64,000 nucleotides of DNA from positions 5,952,001 through 6,016,000 of the forward strand of contig CAUJLY010000001.1 in assembly GCA_963281155.1 (NCBI GenBank), in the 5' to 3' direction. How positions within the stretch are numbered: position 1 is the stretch's first letter; the number at the start of each line of letters is the position of its first letter. Shown piece by piece: positions 23,589 through 35,400 of the stretch. The DNA comes from Rhabditophanes sp. KR3021 (Eukaryota > Nematoda > Chromadorea > Rhabditida > Alloionematidae). Both the position numbers and the translations under genes were made by a program. The notes under the pieces are model-generated. The model saw only the letters and a program-made list of their open reading frames with translations. It was not told where the DNA came from and did no database searches.

Positions 23589-23843
23589 TTATTTGTTGAG
23601 TTTGAATAATAAACAAAAATCACTTTCTTTGCAGGCGACTGCGGGAAGATCGGCGTAGAGGTCTTCGTAGAATTCTTTGATGATTGTCTTGAGTGCTGTA
23701 AGGTTGCTCATTACTGTGCCGCTTTTATCCATCAAGGTAGAGATGAATTTCCTTCCATGCAATTGGCTCTGTAAGCTTTTTTCATATTCGACACTAGCAC
23801 GAGCTTCTTTGCAGACCAAGGAGTAAATTTCTACAATATTCAT
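23589..23843 (-). CDS. Small protein, 84 residues, unknown
   Basis: One exon from ATG 23841-23843. The protein is mainly helical-looking, with charged and Leu/Ile residues, no signal peptide and no membrane span; the C-terminal half has two Cys (VACKESDFCLLF). The codons are richer in G/C than the flanks, and an AACAG acceptor lies just before the start (5' intron or trans-splice site). These point to a real gene, but I recognise no family. Confidence 0.6.
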   Translation of the reverse strand: MNIVEIYSLVCKEARASVEYEKSLQSQLHGRKFISTLMDKSGTVMSNLTALKTIIKEFYEDLYADLPAVACKESDFCLLFKLNK

Positions 23844-24679
23844 GACCTGTTATGGTTTTTCCATAATATCTTATGCTTTTCATGGCATCGCAGCTCGCGG
23901 AAATATCAATACAAATTTTCAAATGTTTCGTAACACAAGTATGTCCAGTTAAGTTTAAAATAACTGAAGAAAATCGCTACATTGACATATGGTATCGTGG
24001 AATTGAATGTAGTAGAGAGTTTAAAATGATGTGAAAAAGTTTATATTAAAGAATAGCATGCTAAATGAATAAAGATTATTCCACGAAAAAATAGAATCCT
24101 TATATTTACACGCATTTTCCAAATCTAGAAGTGTTTTCAACTGAAACAATATTTCTAGTCAATCTTCTTCCTTTGCCTAGAAGTTTGCTTAATTACTTCA
24201 CAATATAAAATTTATGTAAATTCATCCTTAATCTTTGATACACTTTTTGTCCTAGTTTAAATTTACATTGGTAAAAAGTTAAAGAGTTTAATTGTTAAGC
24301 TGTCAATTTTGCACACATAATTACTTTTAAAGTGTTAAAATAATAATTGAATGTTTTAAAATGTTAATTATCATGTTAAAAATTGTTATTTAACATTATT
24401 CTTTACCAAAACACATTTTTAACAACAAAAATATTCCATGTCAAACGCCACTTATATCGCGCATCATCAAAAGGTAAGCTGTCATGCCAAATGCTCGCAT
24501 AACAGTTGCTAATAAATAAAAGTCTTTATTTTTAAGAGGCAAACGATGGTTTGTCTCATGATAGATAAATTTATGACTAAGTCATCTGTTTGTGACGTCA
24601 AATTAATTTATTATTAATCAACATTTGAAAACATTTATTTGGTAAAAAATTCAATTTGAGAAAGTAAATCTTGAGTCAA
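23844..24679. other. Intergenic, no gene seen
   Basis: AT-rich 0.8 kb between two minus-strand genes. Poly-T and poly-A tracts and many TTAA words, with no coding signal. Confidence 0.45.
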
Positions 24680-25942
24680 TCAATTTTGTAAAAATCCTGG
24701 CAATCTTCGGGATACTCCAGCCATTCGATGGCTTTGAATGTGAGTTCGCATGTGAGTGTGAAGATTAGATGCGCGATTGAAGGCTTTGTTGCATTCGCTA
24801 CACACAAAAGGTTTGTTTGTAGTATGGGTCAAGCGATGGCGTGTTAAATTACCTACAAAGAATAATAAAAGTAAAGTAAAGAAATGTTAATTAGTAATAT
24901 CATTAATAACAACACTAATTAGTTTCACCGCTCACCTGGTTGTCTGAAAGCGCGCCCACAATGCTCACAACAAAATGGTTTTTCCCCTGTATGTATTCTC
25001 TGAAAAGGAAAAATGATAAGGAACGATGTCGTCAAGGTGCATAAAGCAATTCTTCTAAACATAATAACAATAGAATAATGTGCAGGTGAAAAGAAGCGCT
25101 AATTTAATAGTCAAAGAAGGCATGTAGTTGGTGAAAGACACATGAAAAGAATATCCAATCAAAAGAATTACTAATCAGTACTTTACAAATATTTTCATAC
25201 AATCTTGCTAATCCTATGAATAACTAACCTTGTGTGTTATTAGCGTATTGGATCTTGAAAAGGTTTTGTCACATACATCACATCTATATTTTTTGATGTT
25301 GTTGGATGAAGTATGGGATGTTCCTGAGATGTGAGATCGTGAATGCAAGGAGTTGTTGTTGACACCCCTGCGAAGTGTCTCTTTTGTTAGGTTACCCATA
25401 TTAAGCATTCCATTCACTTCAAAATTCATTCCTGCCAATGGACTTGTCAAAAAAGGATTTGATTGGAGAAATAAGTTTTTCTGACTTCCATTCAAAGGCC
25501 ATGGTGATCCAAGCATATTCGCGGCTGCCATCATACGCATTCTATTTAAATTGGCCACAACTTGCATTTGTTGTGAGTTTTCAAAAAGTTTCATAAATAT
25601 ATTCGGTTGGAGAGTATTTCCAGAACCTAACTCACCCATGTTGAATGGAGGTAAAAATGCGTTTCCTGAGACATGTAAATTGGGAGAAGTTGTCGAAGAA
25701 TTAACTGGCGAATCTTTCCCTAATTCTACGGACATTCCTTCGCCCATTGCTTCTCCATTTTCTTCTCCTAATTCTTCCCCCATTTCTTCATTATCGTCTT
25801 CTTCCACGAAATTGACCTTGTCAGACGATTCACTTTTGTTCTCTTCGCTATCGTTCTCCCCAATAATTAGTGTCTTCGTCCTCTCTTCTAACAAAGAATC
25901 AATTAGAAAACTCCTTCTAGGTTTAACATCTAACGACTCCAT
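24680..25942 (-). CDS. C2H2 transcription factor, three C-terminal fingers
   Basis: Likely sequence-specific regulator. Three exons, complement 25942-25229, 24999-24936 and 24852-24680, give 316 residues. An acidic, Glu-rich stretch with EE/GE repeats (residues ~30-75) and an Asn/Met/Leu-rich middle precede three classical fingers: [20 protein letters not shown], then the RIHTGEKPF linker and [18 protein letters not shown], then [21 protein letters not shown]. Each finger boundary lies near an intron. The short tail ends soon after finger three. The finger sequences look strongly conserved (typical TGEKP linker and helix residues), so an orthologue should be easy to find, but I cannot name it. 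Nearly 2.9 kb of non-coding DNA lies upstream, as often in developmental regulators. Confidence 0.9.
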
Positions 25943-26192
25943 TGTACTTGTTCTTTTATTAAATATTACTAGTTTGAGTAGTCGTTTTTTCTAAAAATAA
26001 TTAACTTTACAAAGAAGTATAAAGATGAAAGCAATAAATAGAATGTAATAAAAATCATCTAACTAATAATGAATATCCGAAATAATGATGAAAATATAAT
26101 TTACAGTATTTCCTTTCTTGGTGAAATCTAATACATCCTTTAAAATGAACTGAATATAAAGAAGAAAGATAATGCAAAAGAAAGAATTGGCC

Positions 26193-26214
26193 ACCTCTCA
26201 CCGAGAGGCCACAC
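26193..26214. other. GC-rich short hairpin (CCTCTC/GAGAGG)
   Basis: Inside an AT-rich region, TGGCCACCTCTC is followed, after ACC, by GAGAGGCCA: a perfect 6-bp stem with a 3-nt loop, plus a further TGG/CCA pairing if three bases bulge. It sits in a ~100-bp island with few A/T runs. Confidence 0.4.
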
Positions 26215-26914
26215 TTCCTATTGAGCATATCTTTGGCCCCGATAAACACATATACTCCCATACATATATTTATGGCCTTTACAGTAGCCTATTATACATC
26301 CTTAAAAATATAGTTCTTTTTATTAATATAAAATGGATACGAAAACAAGGGGGCGGAACTTAACACTTTCCTTGAGAATATCAAGAAGGTATAGACAAGT
26401 ATAAATAATAAATAATTTTTTACTTATTAAAAAAGCTTTTATCTCATATTTCTTAATATTTCCATATACATAGAGTGTCATCCTGAATTGATAGTCGTAC
26501 GCATATTTATGCTCCAATGTGCCAGTCATATCAAAACGATAAACATACACATAAAAGAATTGATGCCTTTTTACTTCAACCAAAACAAAAGGTATATCAA
26601 TTTAGGAATTTTTAATGTTCAAATATCTTTTTTAACTTAAAAATATTTTCTCCTGTTATCTAAAAACTTTCACCGCTAATAATGATCATTTATTAAACTT
26701 ACACACTGACAATAATTTATATCAAAACAAATAGAGACATTAAAATATTTGGATAAATTTAATATACCTATTCATTTTTAAAACGTTCCAACTTTGTAAT
26801 TAAGAAGATGCCAGGCCACAACAAGATCCTTAATGGTTAAGTGTAGTAGAAGATGAATAGATAATTTTTGTGACCACTAATAATAAAATATTATCCATCA
26901 TTGATATGGCGTGT

Positions 26915-26967
26915 CTTGATGTACCTGATGAAAATAATCGAAAGCTGCTAAATCATCAGGTATTCAA
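26915..26967 (+). ncRNA. Candidate hairpin RNA (possible microRNA precursor)
   Basis: The left arm CTTGATGTACCTGATGA pairs with the right arm TCATCAGGTATTCAAG. This gives 15-16 base pairs with one small asymmetric bulge (TG opposite A) around a 19-20-nt loop. Arms and loop have the size of a microRNA precursor, although pairing does not continue beyond CTTGA/TCAAG, which is short for one. I recognise no known microRNA in either arm. The same fold exists on the minus strand. Confidence 0.35.
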
Positions 26968-28845
26968 GCGTGTATGTACTGTACCACACTATCCTTCGCA
27001 TGCTTCCTTGCTTTTGCCTTTTGAATATTTAATTTTGTAAGATAATTTTGTAAATATTTAATGGACAAACTAACTAAGTAGTTGATCATTTTTAATGTCC
27101 CTTAAGATTAGTGAAAATCCTAGAAGATCAATTAAGGGCACTTGGGTGTGATGATTTAATATTCCTCATTAAACACTTACTAAATAATTGATACATTTTC
27201 AAAGATGGTACTTAAAAGACACATTGGAGATATATCTGGTAGTAAAGTACAGATCCACACTTACCGTCCTTAACATATTATTATGGCATACTCACATGTG
27301 ACAAGCATGATCTTCAACGACATCTCACCCCATTATCTCATCTTCCTCATCATTCTTAAACAGTTAACTTTTAACTGAACCAATGACAAGTGTGTCCTCA
27401 CATCACCTACCAACTATAATATCAACTGTAATACCAAGTATAATGTTTAGGTTACGCAATTACAACAACCTTATTAAATGGTTAACATAAGGGCCCCACA
27501 CAACTGTCTAAAGTTATGATGAGGTTAATAAAGTTTACAGATGATTGCCTCCGATTTGTGGGAACAATACAATTCATTAGTATAAGTACGTTGCATAAAA
27601 TAACAAGATGGTATGTGATATTAGGATATATTATAAGATAATAATGAGATATTAACAAGATATGTTGGGCAACGGTATTACAATCGAATTAACAAGTCAT
27701 GCCAATTAAGGAAAGATAATATGGCTATTCATTAGTCTTATATTATTATATTGGGGAGGAAGTTAATGAGTTGCAATATGAGAAACGAAAATTTAAATAA
27801 ATCTACCTCAATAGTACATCTAGGCAAAAGTATAACTAAATAAATAACGACGTTCTGTAAGGATATATTATTTGTGCCACAAATTGAATAGTTCTTGATT
27901 GCATAGACAGCCAAAAGAACAATATTTAATTAGCAACGTAAAATATAATAACTAAATTGAAATAAAGATATGCGTACACAGTGGCACGACGTATTTGATA
28001 TTCAATTTTTTGACTTCTTTTTAAATGTACCTGAAAGGAGAAACTGTTAATTACGAAATAGAAAGGTTATCATTATTTTTAAACATCACATTAAAAAAGA
28101 TATGGTAGGGTAATCTAAATTGAGTTTATTCGAAAAATAGGGTTCAAATTAGGAAAAATTAATGTGGGCCTCATATTAATTAAGTTCCTAGCGTGACAAT
28201 TGGCGTTTCTCACCAGATCCTAAAAATGTCTTTATTGTTATCATCAATTCGGGCACAGCTTTTACTTCATCCATGTGTGATACCATCAACATACTAATGG
28301 AGTGCCGGGTTTTTGACAAATTATATTAACACAAATTATTTTACGAAATATGGAGTCACGCAACATTTTTATTGCCTTTACAGGAAGCATCAGGAGATGT
28401 TAATTAATCATAATGGTTGATTTATGTAGTATAATAATACAATTTAAATAAATTAATCACCCACCACCAAATTCATTCATTTATATCTATTTATGATATA
28501 AGACTAAATATAGACATATATAGTGACTTTCAATCTCAAGAATTATAAATGACAAATTTTTGAGAATATCGTCATCTTTTGATATTTGAGTAGAAGCCTT
28601 TCTAGCCTCACGTATATTGCAAAGAATTAATTAATCTAAATTAATCTAAATGGTACTTTTATGACACTTAAATACTTTGAAGACAAACTTTTTATAGCTC
28701 TTTATTTAAATAATTGAATCACATACGAAAATGAAAACAATCAAGAAGCTATGGTATTTAAAAGATGCATCTGGACCGGTAGGCATACTCATTTCAAAAT
28801 TGCTGGTCAGGTACGTAATAAATACCAGATAGGCAGGTAACTTAT

Positions 28846-29049
28846 TTAGCTTTTGTTGGCCTCCTTGCGTTTTTCTTCGCCGTTGGTGGCATTGTTGACG
28901 ATCATACGATCAGCGCGGTTCGAAGATTCCCCTTTGTCACTTTCACGAGCTTCAGTTTTGGTTTTCTTGCTTCCAGAGGTAAATTCAGTTACACCTTCAT
29001 CGAATTCAGCAGCTAATTCAGAAGCACTTCTTCCAGTTACTTGTGGCAT
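28846..29049 (-). CDS. Small charged protein, 67 residues, unknown
   Basis: One exon from ATG 29047-29049. The protein is polar and lacks a signal peptide or membrane span (MPQVTGRSASELAAEFDEG at the start, then Lys/Glu/Ser/Asn-rich to the end), so it is probably disordered. Codons are much richer in G/C than the surrounding AT-rich DNA. A CTTTTAG acceptor lies about 25 bp upstream of the start, as for a 5' intron or trans-splicing. These features support a real, possibly well-expressed gene. I recognise no family. Confidence 0.6.
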   Translation of the reverse strand: MPQVTGRSASELAAEFDEGVTEFTSGSKKTKTEARESDKGESSNRADRMIVNNATNGEEKRKEANKS

Positions 29050-30591
29050 GATTTGGAGTGTTAGTTTAAGTTTCTAAAAGTAAGAATGGATTTAACATCA
29101 AGATACAACTAAATATAAAGCGAAAATAATTATACTATTAATTTCATTAGTGTTATTAAAAGGTAACCAAATACCAGCCATGTAATGACCTAAAATGCTC
29201 AATAATCAGAAAATATTCTTATTAATACTATTATTGTGCACATACACACACATGTTTGTTTGTGAAGCAGATAAGCATCAGTCGATGTTAAAAACACACA
29301 AACACAATTACAATTACACATCATCTACCTATATTGAGACCTAGGCTATCATTGATATTACCAAACATGCTATCAAAAGCATGATTTGACAGACAGGTGT
29401 ATATAACTGTTTACCTAAACAACTTTTAACCAATCGGCAGGATTGCTTTCAAAGTTATGCAATAAGTGCTAAACTAACAATACAATGAGTTAATCTAGAT
29501 TAGCCATAACATAGTCTAAACTAACAATGATATAAGGTAGTATTAATGGTGCTGCTAATTGATTGCGGCATCATCATAACAGTTCAAAGGATGTTTATGA
29601 GGTTAAGCTGCATTAATGAAAATGCCAAATAAATACAGAAAGCTGTTTTTTAAGCAATAAAGTCAGATGTAAGGCACATACTAACTAAATGGGAAAAAAC
29701 GAGGTGAGGAATACTTGAAATGATTAAAAGTATTGCGTGCAATAATTTATTTACTAGCACACAAGCAAATGAAGCTGAGGAAAATATTTGGTAAAAAGAC
29801 AGACACATGTCATCATATGATAAACAACATCTAAAAAATCGATGTTAAAAACAGTTACGCTTAAACGAAAAAAGGGTATAAAAATAAAAAATAAGTATCA
29901 ACATAACAAGCAAAATGTATAAATGGGAAAAAAATTGTTGATGAAAGTAATGAAGGACGCAAAGAAGTGAAGGTGATGAATTATTGTGACTGTCAACGTA
30001 AACAAAAAACGCGTTAAAATTGAAGAGAAAGAGTATTTTTGTGATAGTCTTAAAGCAAAAATAGCATCATGTGATCCCCGTTTTGAGACAAGCAATCTCG
30101 CAAGTGGTAAATTTTACGTTCCATAACTTGAACATATTATTTTGAATTTGACAATGTTATATCTTCATACTATGGGAGTTGGAGAAGCGATTGTAGTCAT
30201 GATTGTTGTTTAAAACTGTATTATTGTCAAGTATAAATAATTTTACCAAAAAGACGGACATTTAGCATAAAAAGTGAATGAATAATGGTATTAAGAATAT
30301 AAATAATACGAGATTTGAGTAATTAGCACAATATCTAATTGATATGTCGTCATAATTTGATATATAAATCTATTGTGTGGTTTAATCAAACAAAATCTCT
30401 TATTAGAGAAAGATTTAATACTACTTTGCATAGTTTGATATGCACTTAAATCAAAATCTTATCTTTTAAGCCTAAATCAAATGTATGGAGTGTATATTTG
30501 GTTCAAAGTCGGAATTGTTGTGTAATATAAAGGATAATATTTGTTTAAATGCTATCATTGCCCCATTCGTTATCTAAAATAAAGTGTAGTC
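29050..30591. other. Intergenic region upstream of the SLC19 carrier
   Basis: About 1.5 kb, AT-rich, with a CA/CACA-rich patch near 29235-29320. It should hold the promoters of the two divergent genes. No supported exon. Confidence 0.5.
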
Positions 30592-31906
30592 ATGAAAAAA
30601 TTTAGCATTGGAGCCATTTTGGTTGTTCTTTATGGAATTTCAAAAGAATTTAGACCAACTGAGCCTTATTTGTACGATTTCCAGCATGATGTCATAAATA
30701 TATCAGACACCGTTTTAAACCAAGAGGTAATGTTATCCTTAATGAGTACAATTAATAGTTTCTTGTAAAAAATAGGTTTATCCTTGGTGGACATACTCAT
30801 ATATGGTGTTGTTGCTACCAGTTCTGCTATTGACAGATGTTTTGCTTTACAAAAGTGTTCTGATAATTGAAAGTATCAGTTATATCGCTGTTTGGTTACT
30901 ACTTATGTTTGGAAAATCTGTTTTGTCACAAATTATTGGCCAAATTGCGTATGGTTCAGCAACAGCGACTGAAGTTGCCTATTTTGGATATATTTATGCA
31001 TACTTCGGACCAGAGATGTATAAAAAGGTTACAATAGGCTCTAGATTGGCTTTAAATGGTGGGAGATTTATAAGTTATGTGCTTGCTCAAGTGATAATTC
31101 AACAAAAAATCGCTAGTTATGGGTTCTTAAACTGGGCATCATTGACAAGTTTATGCTTATCTCTTATTTTATCTATTTCATTCCCTTTAATAACGTGGCA
31201 ATCATTGTATGAACAAAGCTTACGCGATGACGATTCGAAAGAACCTAAAAGTTATGGTGAATTTGCAAAAGGAAAGATGACTTCGTTTTGGAAGATGCTA
31301 AAAAATCTGTACACAAGCCATAATGTTATCTTTTGGTCAGCATGGTGGATACTCACGACTTGTTCTCATTTGCAAATAGGCAACTACATTCAAGTTATTT
31401 GGGCTACGTGTACAGATTATGATACCACAGGTCACAATTACAATGGCTTAGTAGAAGCGTTGGCCCAAGTTTTATCTATTTTAACAATTTTTGGTACAAA
31501 TTGGATTATTACAACTAAAAAAACTTTGGAAACAATATCATGCTTTGCGGTTTCGTTAATTAGCTTTGGGACAATTCTGACTATGAGCTACATTAATAAC
31601 ATCTTCGTAATGTATTCGGCATATATTATTTATCGAGTGTTATTCATGGCGATGATTACGATTGCACAGTATGAAATTTCAATCAGCATTCATAAGAACA
31701 GTTTAGGATTTGCATTTGGCATTAACACTTTTGTGGCTCTAATTTTGGAAAGTGTCTTAACTTTCGTTGTTGCAGATGGAAGAGTTTTGGGCTTGGCGAT
31801 AAGAGAGCAATTTTTCGTGTACGCTTTTTATCAATTATCTATATTTTTCTTGATGATAGCATTATATATATTTGTGTACTTGAAGAAGAAAAAGACAGAC
31901 ATTTAA
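30592..31906 (+). CDS. SLC19 family carrier (folate/thiamine type)
   Basis: Plasma-membrane carrier of the reduced folate/thiamine family. Two exons, 30592-30726 and 30776-31906, give 421 residues. Visible signatures are the N-terminal RPTEPYLYDF block, typical of the family (human RPGESFITPYL), and YGSATATEVAYFGYIYA. About twelve hydrophobic spans are present, with a polar loop after the sixth (SLYEQSLRDDDSKEPKSY), as in other SLC19 proteins. The C-terminus is short and basic. Nematodes have several paralogues (folt genes); substrate cannot be told from sequence here. It converges on the Sre-like receptor with only 80 bp between the stops. Confidence 0.93.
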
Positions 31907-31986
31907 TTACTTCTTGTATTTGTGACAATATAATGATTAATACAAAATGATGCTTTAAACTTGTTAGAGACTTATAAAATTCAATT

Positions 31987-33055
31987 TTATTTCCAAGATT
32001 TTTCGATTTGTCTGAAATAGTCGTTTCCATCAGCTTTTGTGGTCATATTTTTGCCGGTACTGTCAAATAATTTCAATGAAGTAACTACACCTGACGCTGT
32101 TGTAAATTTGACACCAATTTCAGCAGTAATTTTCCTTCCTGCAGTGTTGGCTCTAAATTGAGGCTTGCAAAACAAACTTAGCAGGACGTATTTCTTAAAG
32201 TTCTTATACGACTCCGTGTACTTATTATACCGGAATACTTTATAAGCAAAATACAAATATGTGTAGTGCATAATTCCATAATCAAGAACACATAAAGATT
32301 GTACGTCGACGTTTAGGAACTTTAGATAAGTTACTGTTACATTAGTTACAAAGTTTGTAATATAGAATAAAATAATCATTGGCATGATCATTTTTATTAT
32401 TTTGATGTTTTCAACAAGCTGAAAAAGGATATAGACCAATATAAAATAATTTTACCTGAAACTTTTCTTCGAGAGAAAGAACTTTGTTAGACGCCTTCAT
32501 CCGGATATGTTTATTTTGGAAATATAAGAAGACACTAATGACAGAACTTATCAAGTCGAGTAGCATACATACTTCAAAGAAGTGGGCATTCCAAAAATCA
32601 ATGGCAACGCTATTAATATACTTGATCAAACCTCCATAGCCATATTGAAGACATCCAAACATTAGGATGATCCATACCTTAGGTTGTTTGCTATAATTTC
32701 TTCTAAAACGAGTTGCCAAAATTCTTTCAAGAAGTGCTAACAATAATCCCATTCTTGTCGACGAATTAATTATTGCTTGAATTACTCTTAATATATTAAA
32801 AATGTTTTTAGCTTTCAAATTAGTTAGTGAGTAAGCAGGAACCTCATTATTATATAGAATCATATAATCAATTAGGGTGTTCGAAGAAATTTGTACGTAG
32901 ATTACAGAAACAAAAAAAATAGCATTGCTTCGAAAATAAGGATGGAAATCCTTTTTCATAAAAAGTATTATGGCAGTCCAAGGTAAGACAAGCAACGCAA
33001 TAGTTCCACTAATTGCTCCCGAAATCGAAAATATAATAAGAAATGCATCTAGCAT
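31987..33055 (-). CDS. Nematode chemoreceptor, Sre/Srab-like (7TM), copy 1
   Basis: Predicted serpentine receptor of chemosensory neurons. Two exons, complement 33055-32456 and 32418-31987, separated by a 37-nt intron, give 343 residues. Seven hydrophobic spans are visible. TM3 ends LLALLERILATRF, the nematode Sra-superfamily form of the E-R-x-x-A-T motif. Exon 1 ends LSLEEKFQ, exon 2 starts LVENIK, and this junction matches the sister gene at 34310-35400. The family call (Sre versus Srab) is tentative; that it is a nematode-type receptor is more certain. The C-terminus is Lys/Thr-rich and ends FRQIEKSWK. Confidence 0.8.
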
Positions 33056-34309
33056 GGTAGTGATGTCCCTGAAATTAAAAATATATTGGATAGTAAATTA
33101 GATTTAAACAAGATAGTAAATTATTTTTAAACAAGGAAGCAATGCGATAGTTACTAGAAATGAGTATATTATTAGGTATCTTTGTACCGTCAAAAGTGAA
33201 CTTTCAAATATTTATAAAATTAAAATGGCATTGTGGTCCTAAATGTGGTAAACAACAAGAGTGATAAATACTATAGATTAATTAATTTTCGAATAATTTG
33301 ACGCAGTGAACAGTTTTTTCTAAACGATATAATTAGTGCTTCGATGACTGCAGACAATTTAATTAGATTCTAATAAAGTTCATTCTCAAAACATTCACCT
33401 ACTAATAGTAGGACATGTGAAATTAGGAAATGTATTAGAAGAGGGAAAATTTCTAAAAATAATTCTGATAATAAATGCACATGATTGTAGTAAGAGCAAT
33501 AAAAAATATTGCACAAACGTATTACACATGGCAATGTGTTTTGGAAGGTGTAAAATTATATAAAAGTTAAATTACATTAGCTAATTGGTAACTTTAAATC
33601 AGAAATTTTATCACCTATTTTTATTAACCATTTTTATATATTAACCGAACTTTAGGGACTTTATTTTTATTATTCCTCAGTCCAACTTCTATTAATCATT
33701 CACCTTTGAAAAAGAGGCTCACTTTCAATAAATACTATGACATTTATCTGAAAAATGGTATAGTTCATATCCATCAGATACAAATATTATTCCTTTTTTC
33801 CGAAGATTATCGTCTAACATTATCAATGATTACATTCATTCAATTAAAGATTATTGTTCAATTTTAGAAAGAAGAAAATTGTAAATCTTAAGACTCCCAC
33901 TTACTAGTGCGAAGACCTATAGCTTAATATGGCAATATGTAAACAACCTTAAAGATTGTTCTAGTTATCGTACTTTATGTTGTTTGTTGGTCAATCGAAA
34001 TGATTTCAAATAAACAAATACTTTCTTTGCAATTAGTATAAAATGATATCATCTATAAAATTATTTTTATGTGCTTGTTGATGTTTTAACAGTAAGAAAG
34101 TACACAAGCAAAAACTCCGTTCTGAATAACCTTTGAGTTATCGGCAATTGAAGAGGCTGTGTTTTGCGTTAGTGTGGGAAAATTAAAGATTTTGCGACTT
34201 TATGAACACTTGGTAAATTTGCAATTTTTTTAAATTGAGTATATGGTTAGGTATGATACGATTTTGAGATCAAAAAAATGATCTGTTGAATTTTTGCATA
34301 ACAACGAAA
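33056..34309. other. Spacer between the two chemoreceptor genes
   Basis: 1.25 kb of AT-rich DNA between two minus-strand receptor genes. It should hold the promoter of copy 1. I see no remaining receptor fragments or ORFs. Confidence 0.45.
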
Positions 34310-35400
34310 TTATCTTTTGAATTTTTGGATAATAGATCGAGAATCCCAGGAACGAGCCAACATTTTGAAGTGCTGATCAGGGTTTAATAATGTGTTAATT
34401 CTTTGGCCATTGCTGTTAAGGATTACAGGGCCACTTTCATTTGTTTTGATAAAACTGATGGCAATTTCGTTACTTTTAACTTGCGAATTAAGATTGACGT
34501 CTCTCGGAATAAATGCCAAATGTCTTTTTATCAATTTGTTGACGACATTCAAGTATTTACTTTTTTTGTGGAATGTAAGTAAGTGCAAATTGAAGATAAC
34601 GTAAATGTAATGTGCACTTCCATAAACGGCATAATTTTGAATCATCCCAGTGACATCATTGATTACAGTGTAGATGTAAATTGAATTTTTGATTGTGTTT
34701 AAAACCAAAAAGATAATTAAAAAAGGAAGCAAGATGCCTGTTAATTGAATGTTTTGAGAAAGCTAAAAAACATTAACTTTATATTTTCCGAGACAAAATA
34801 TATTACCTGAAACTTTGCATCCAAGCGTGTTCTTAATGATCTACTATCCTTCCTCATTTTACTATTCATATACCAAAGGTACGTGGTGATGAAAAGTATG
34901 AATAAGTCAACGAAGGTGTTAGTTACAACATAGATCATGTTATCAATTTTAAATACTACGAAGAGGATACGAAGACTAAAACCATATAACACAGCGGTAA
35001 CCATAACACACGGAAAAGGTACAATTCGAGAATGGGCTTGAGCATTTCCATAATGCCAGGTAGCATAAGTTCTTTCAAGAACCAATAGAATAATGCTCAT
35101 ACGGATACACCCATTGAAACTTAATTGCCCCAGTCGAAGGTAATTAAGCGAGTCTTTTGTTAGCTGATCTTTTACAAAATTCACGTCAATTGCATTGAGA
35201 AACACTAGAATACCGATTCCAATAGTACACAAAGTTTGAAATTGTAAAGCCAGTTGAATGGTAATAAACATTCCTCGATAGTTTTTTGGCCACAAAAAAT
35301 TACGAGCTACCTTAAAAATAGCGAATACATTTAGGATCAAGAACACAGCTCCGGATAATATGCCCGAAAAGGCGACATAATCTTTGAATACCCAGTTCAT
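34310..35400 (-). CDS. Nematode chemoreceptor, Sre/Srab-like (7TM), copy 2
   Basis: Paralogue of the gene at 31987-33055. Two exons, complement 35400-34807 and 34762-34310, with a 44-nt intron at the same place (RLDAKFQ / LSQNIQ), give 348 residues. TM3 ends in LLVLERTYATWHY. Seven spans are visible. The C-terminal tails match in layout, ending HFKMLARSWD here and YFRQIEKSWK there. The pair probably arose by tandem duplication long ago, because most of the sequence has diverged. Confidence 0.85.

Larger units (their letters stand above)
25943..28845. other. Large non-coding region upstream of the C2H2 factor
   Basis: 2.9 kb with no supported coding exon. Less AT-rich islands occur near 26190-26290 and 26900-27000, the latter containing a strong hairpin. 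Long upstream regions of this kind usually carry regulatory elements; this is inference. Confidence 0.55.

Noticed and set aside
26055..26583. Overlapping open frames on both strands near 26.1-26.6 kb
   Set aside because: The readings are Ile/Tyr/Phe-rich on either strand, have no domain and fall in promoter-like DNA; I treat the area as non-coding.
26915..26967. A known conserved microRNA at the hairpin
   Set aside because: Neither arm matches a microRNA family I remember, so I keep it only as an unnamed hairpin.
29898..30095. 65-codon minus-strand open frame
   Set aside because: Composition is that of AT-rich DNA and no motif or splice context supports it.
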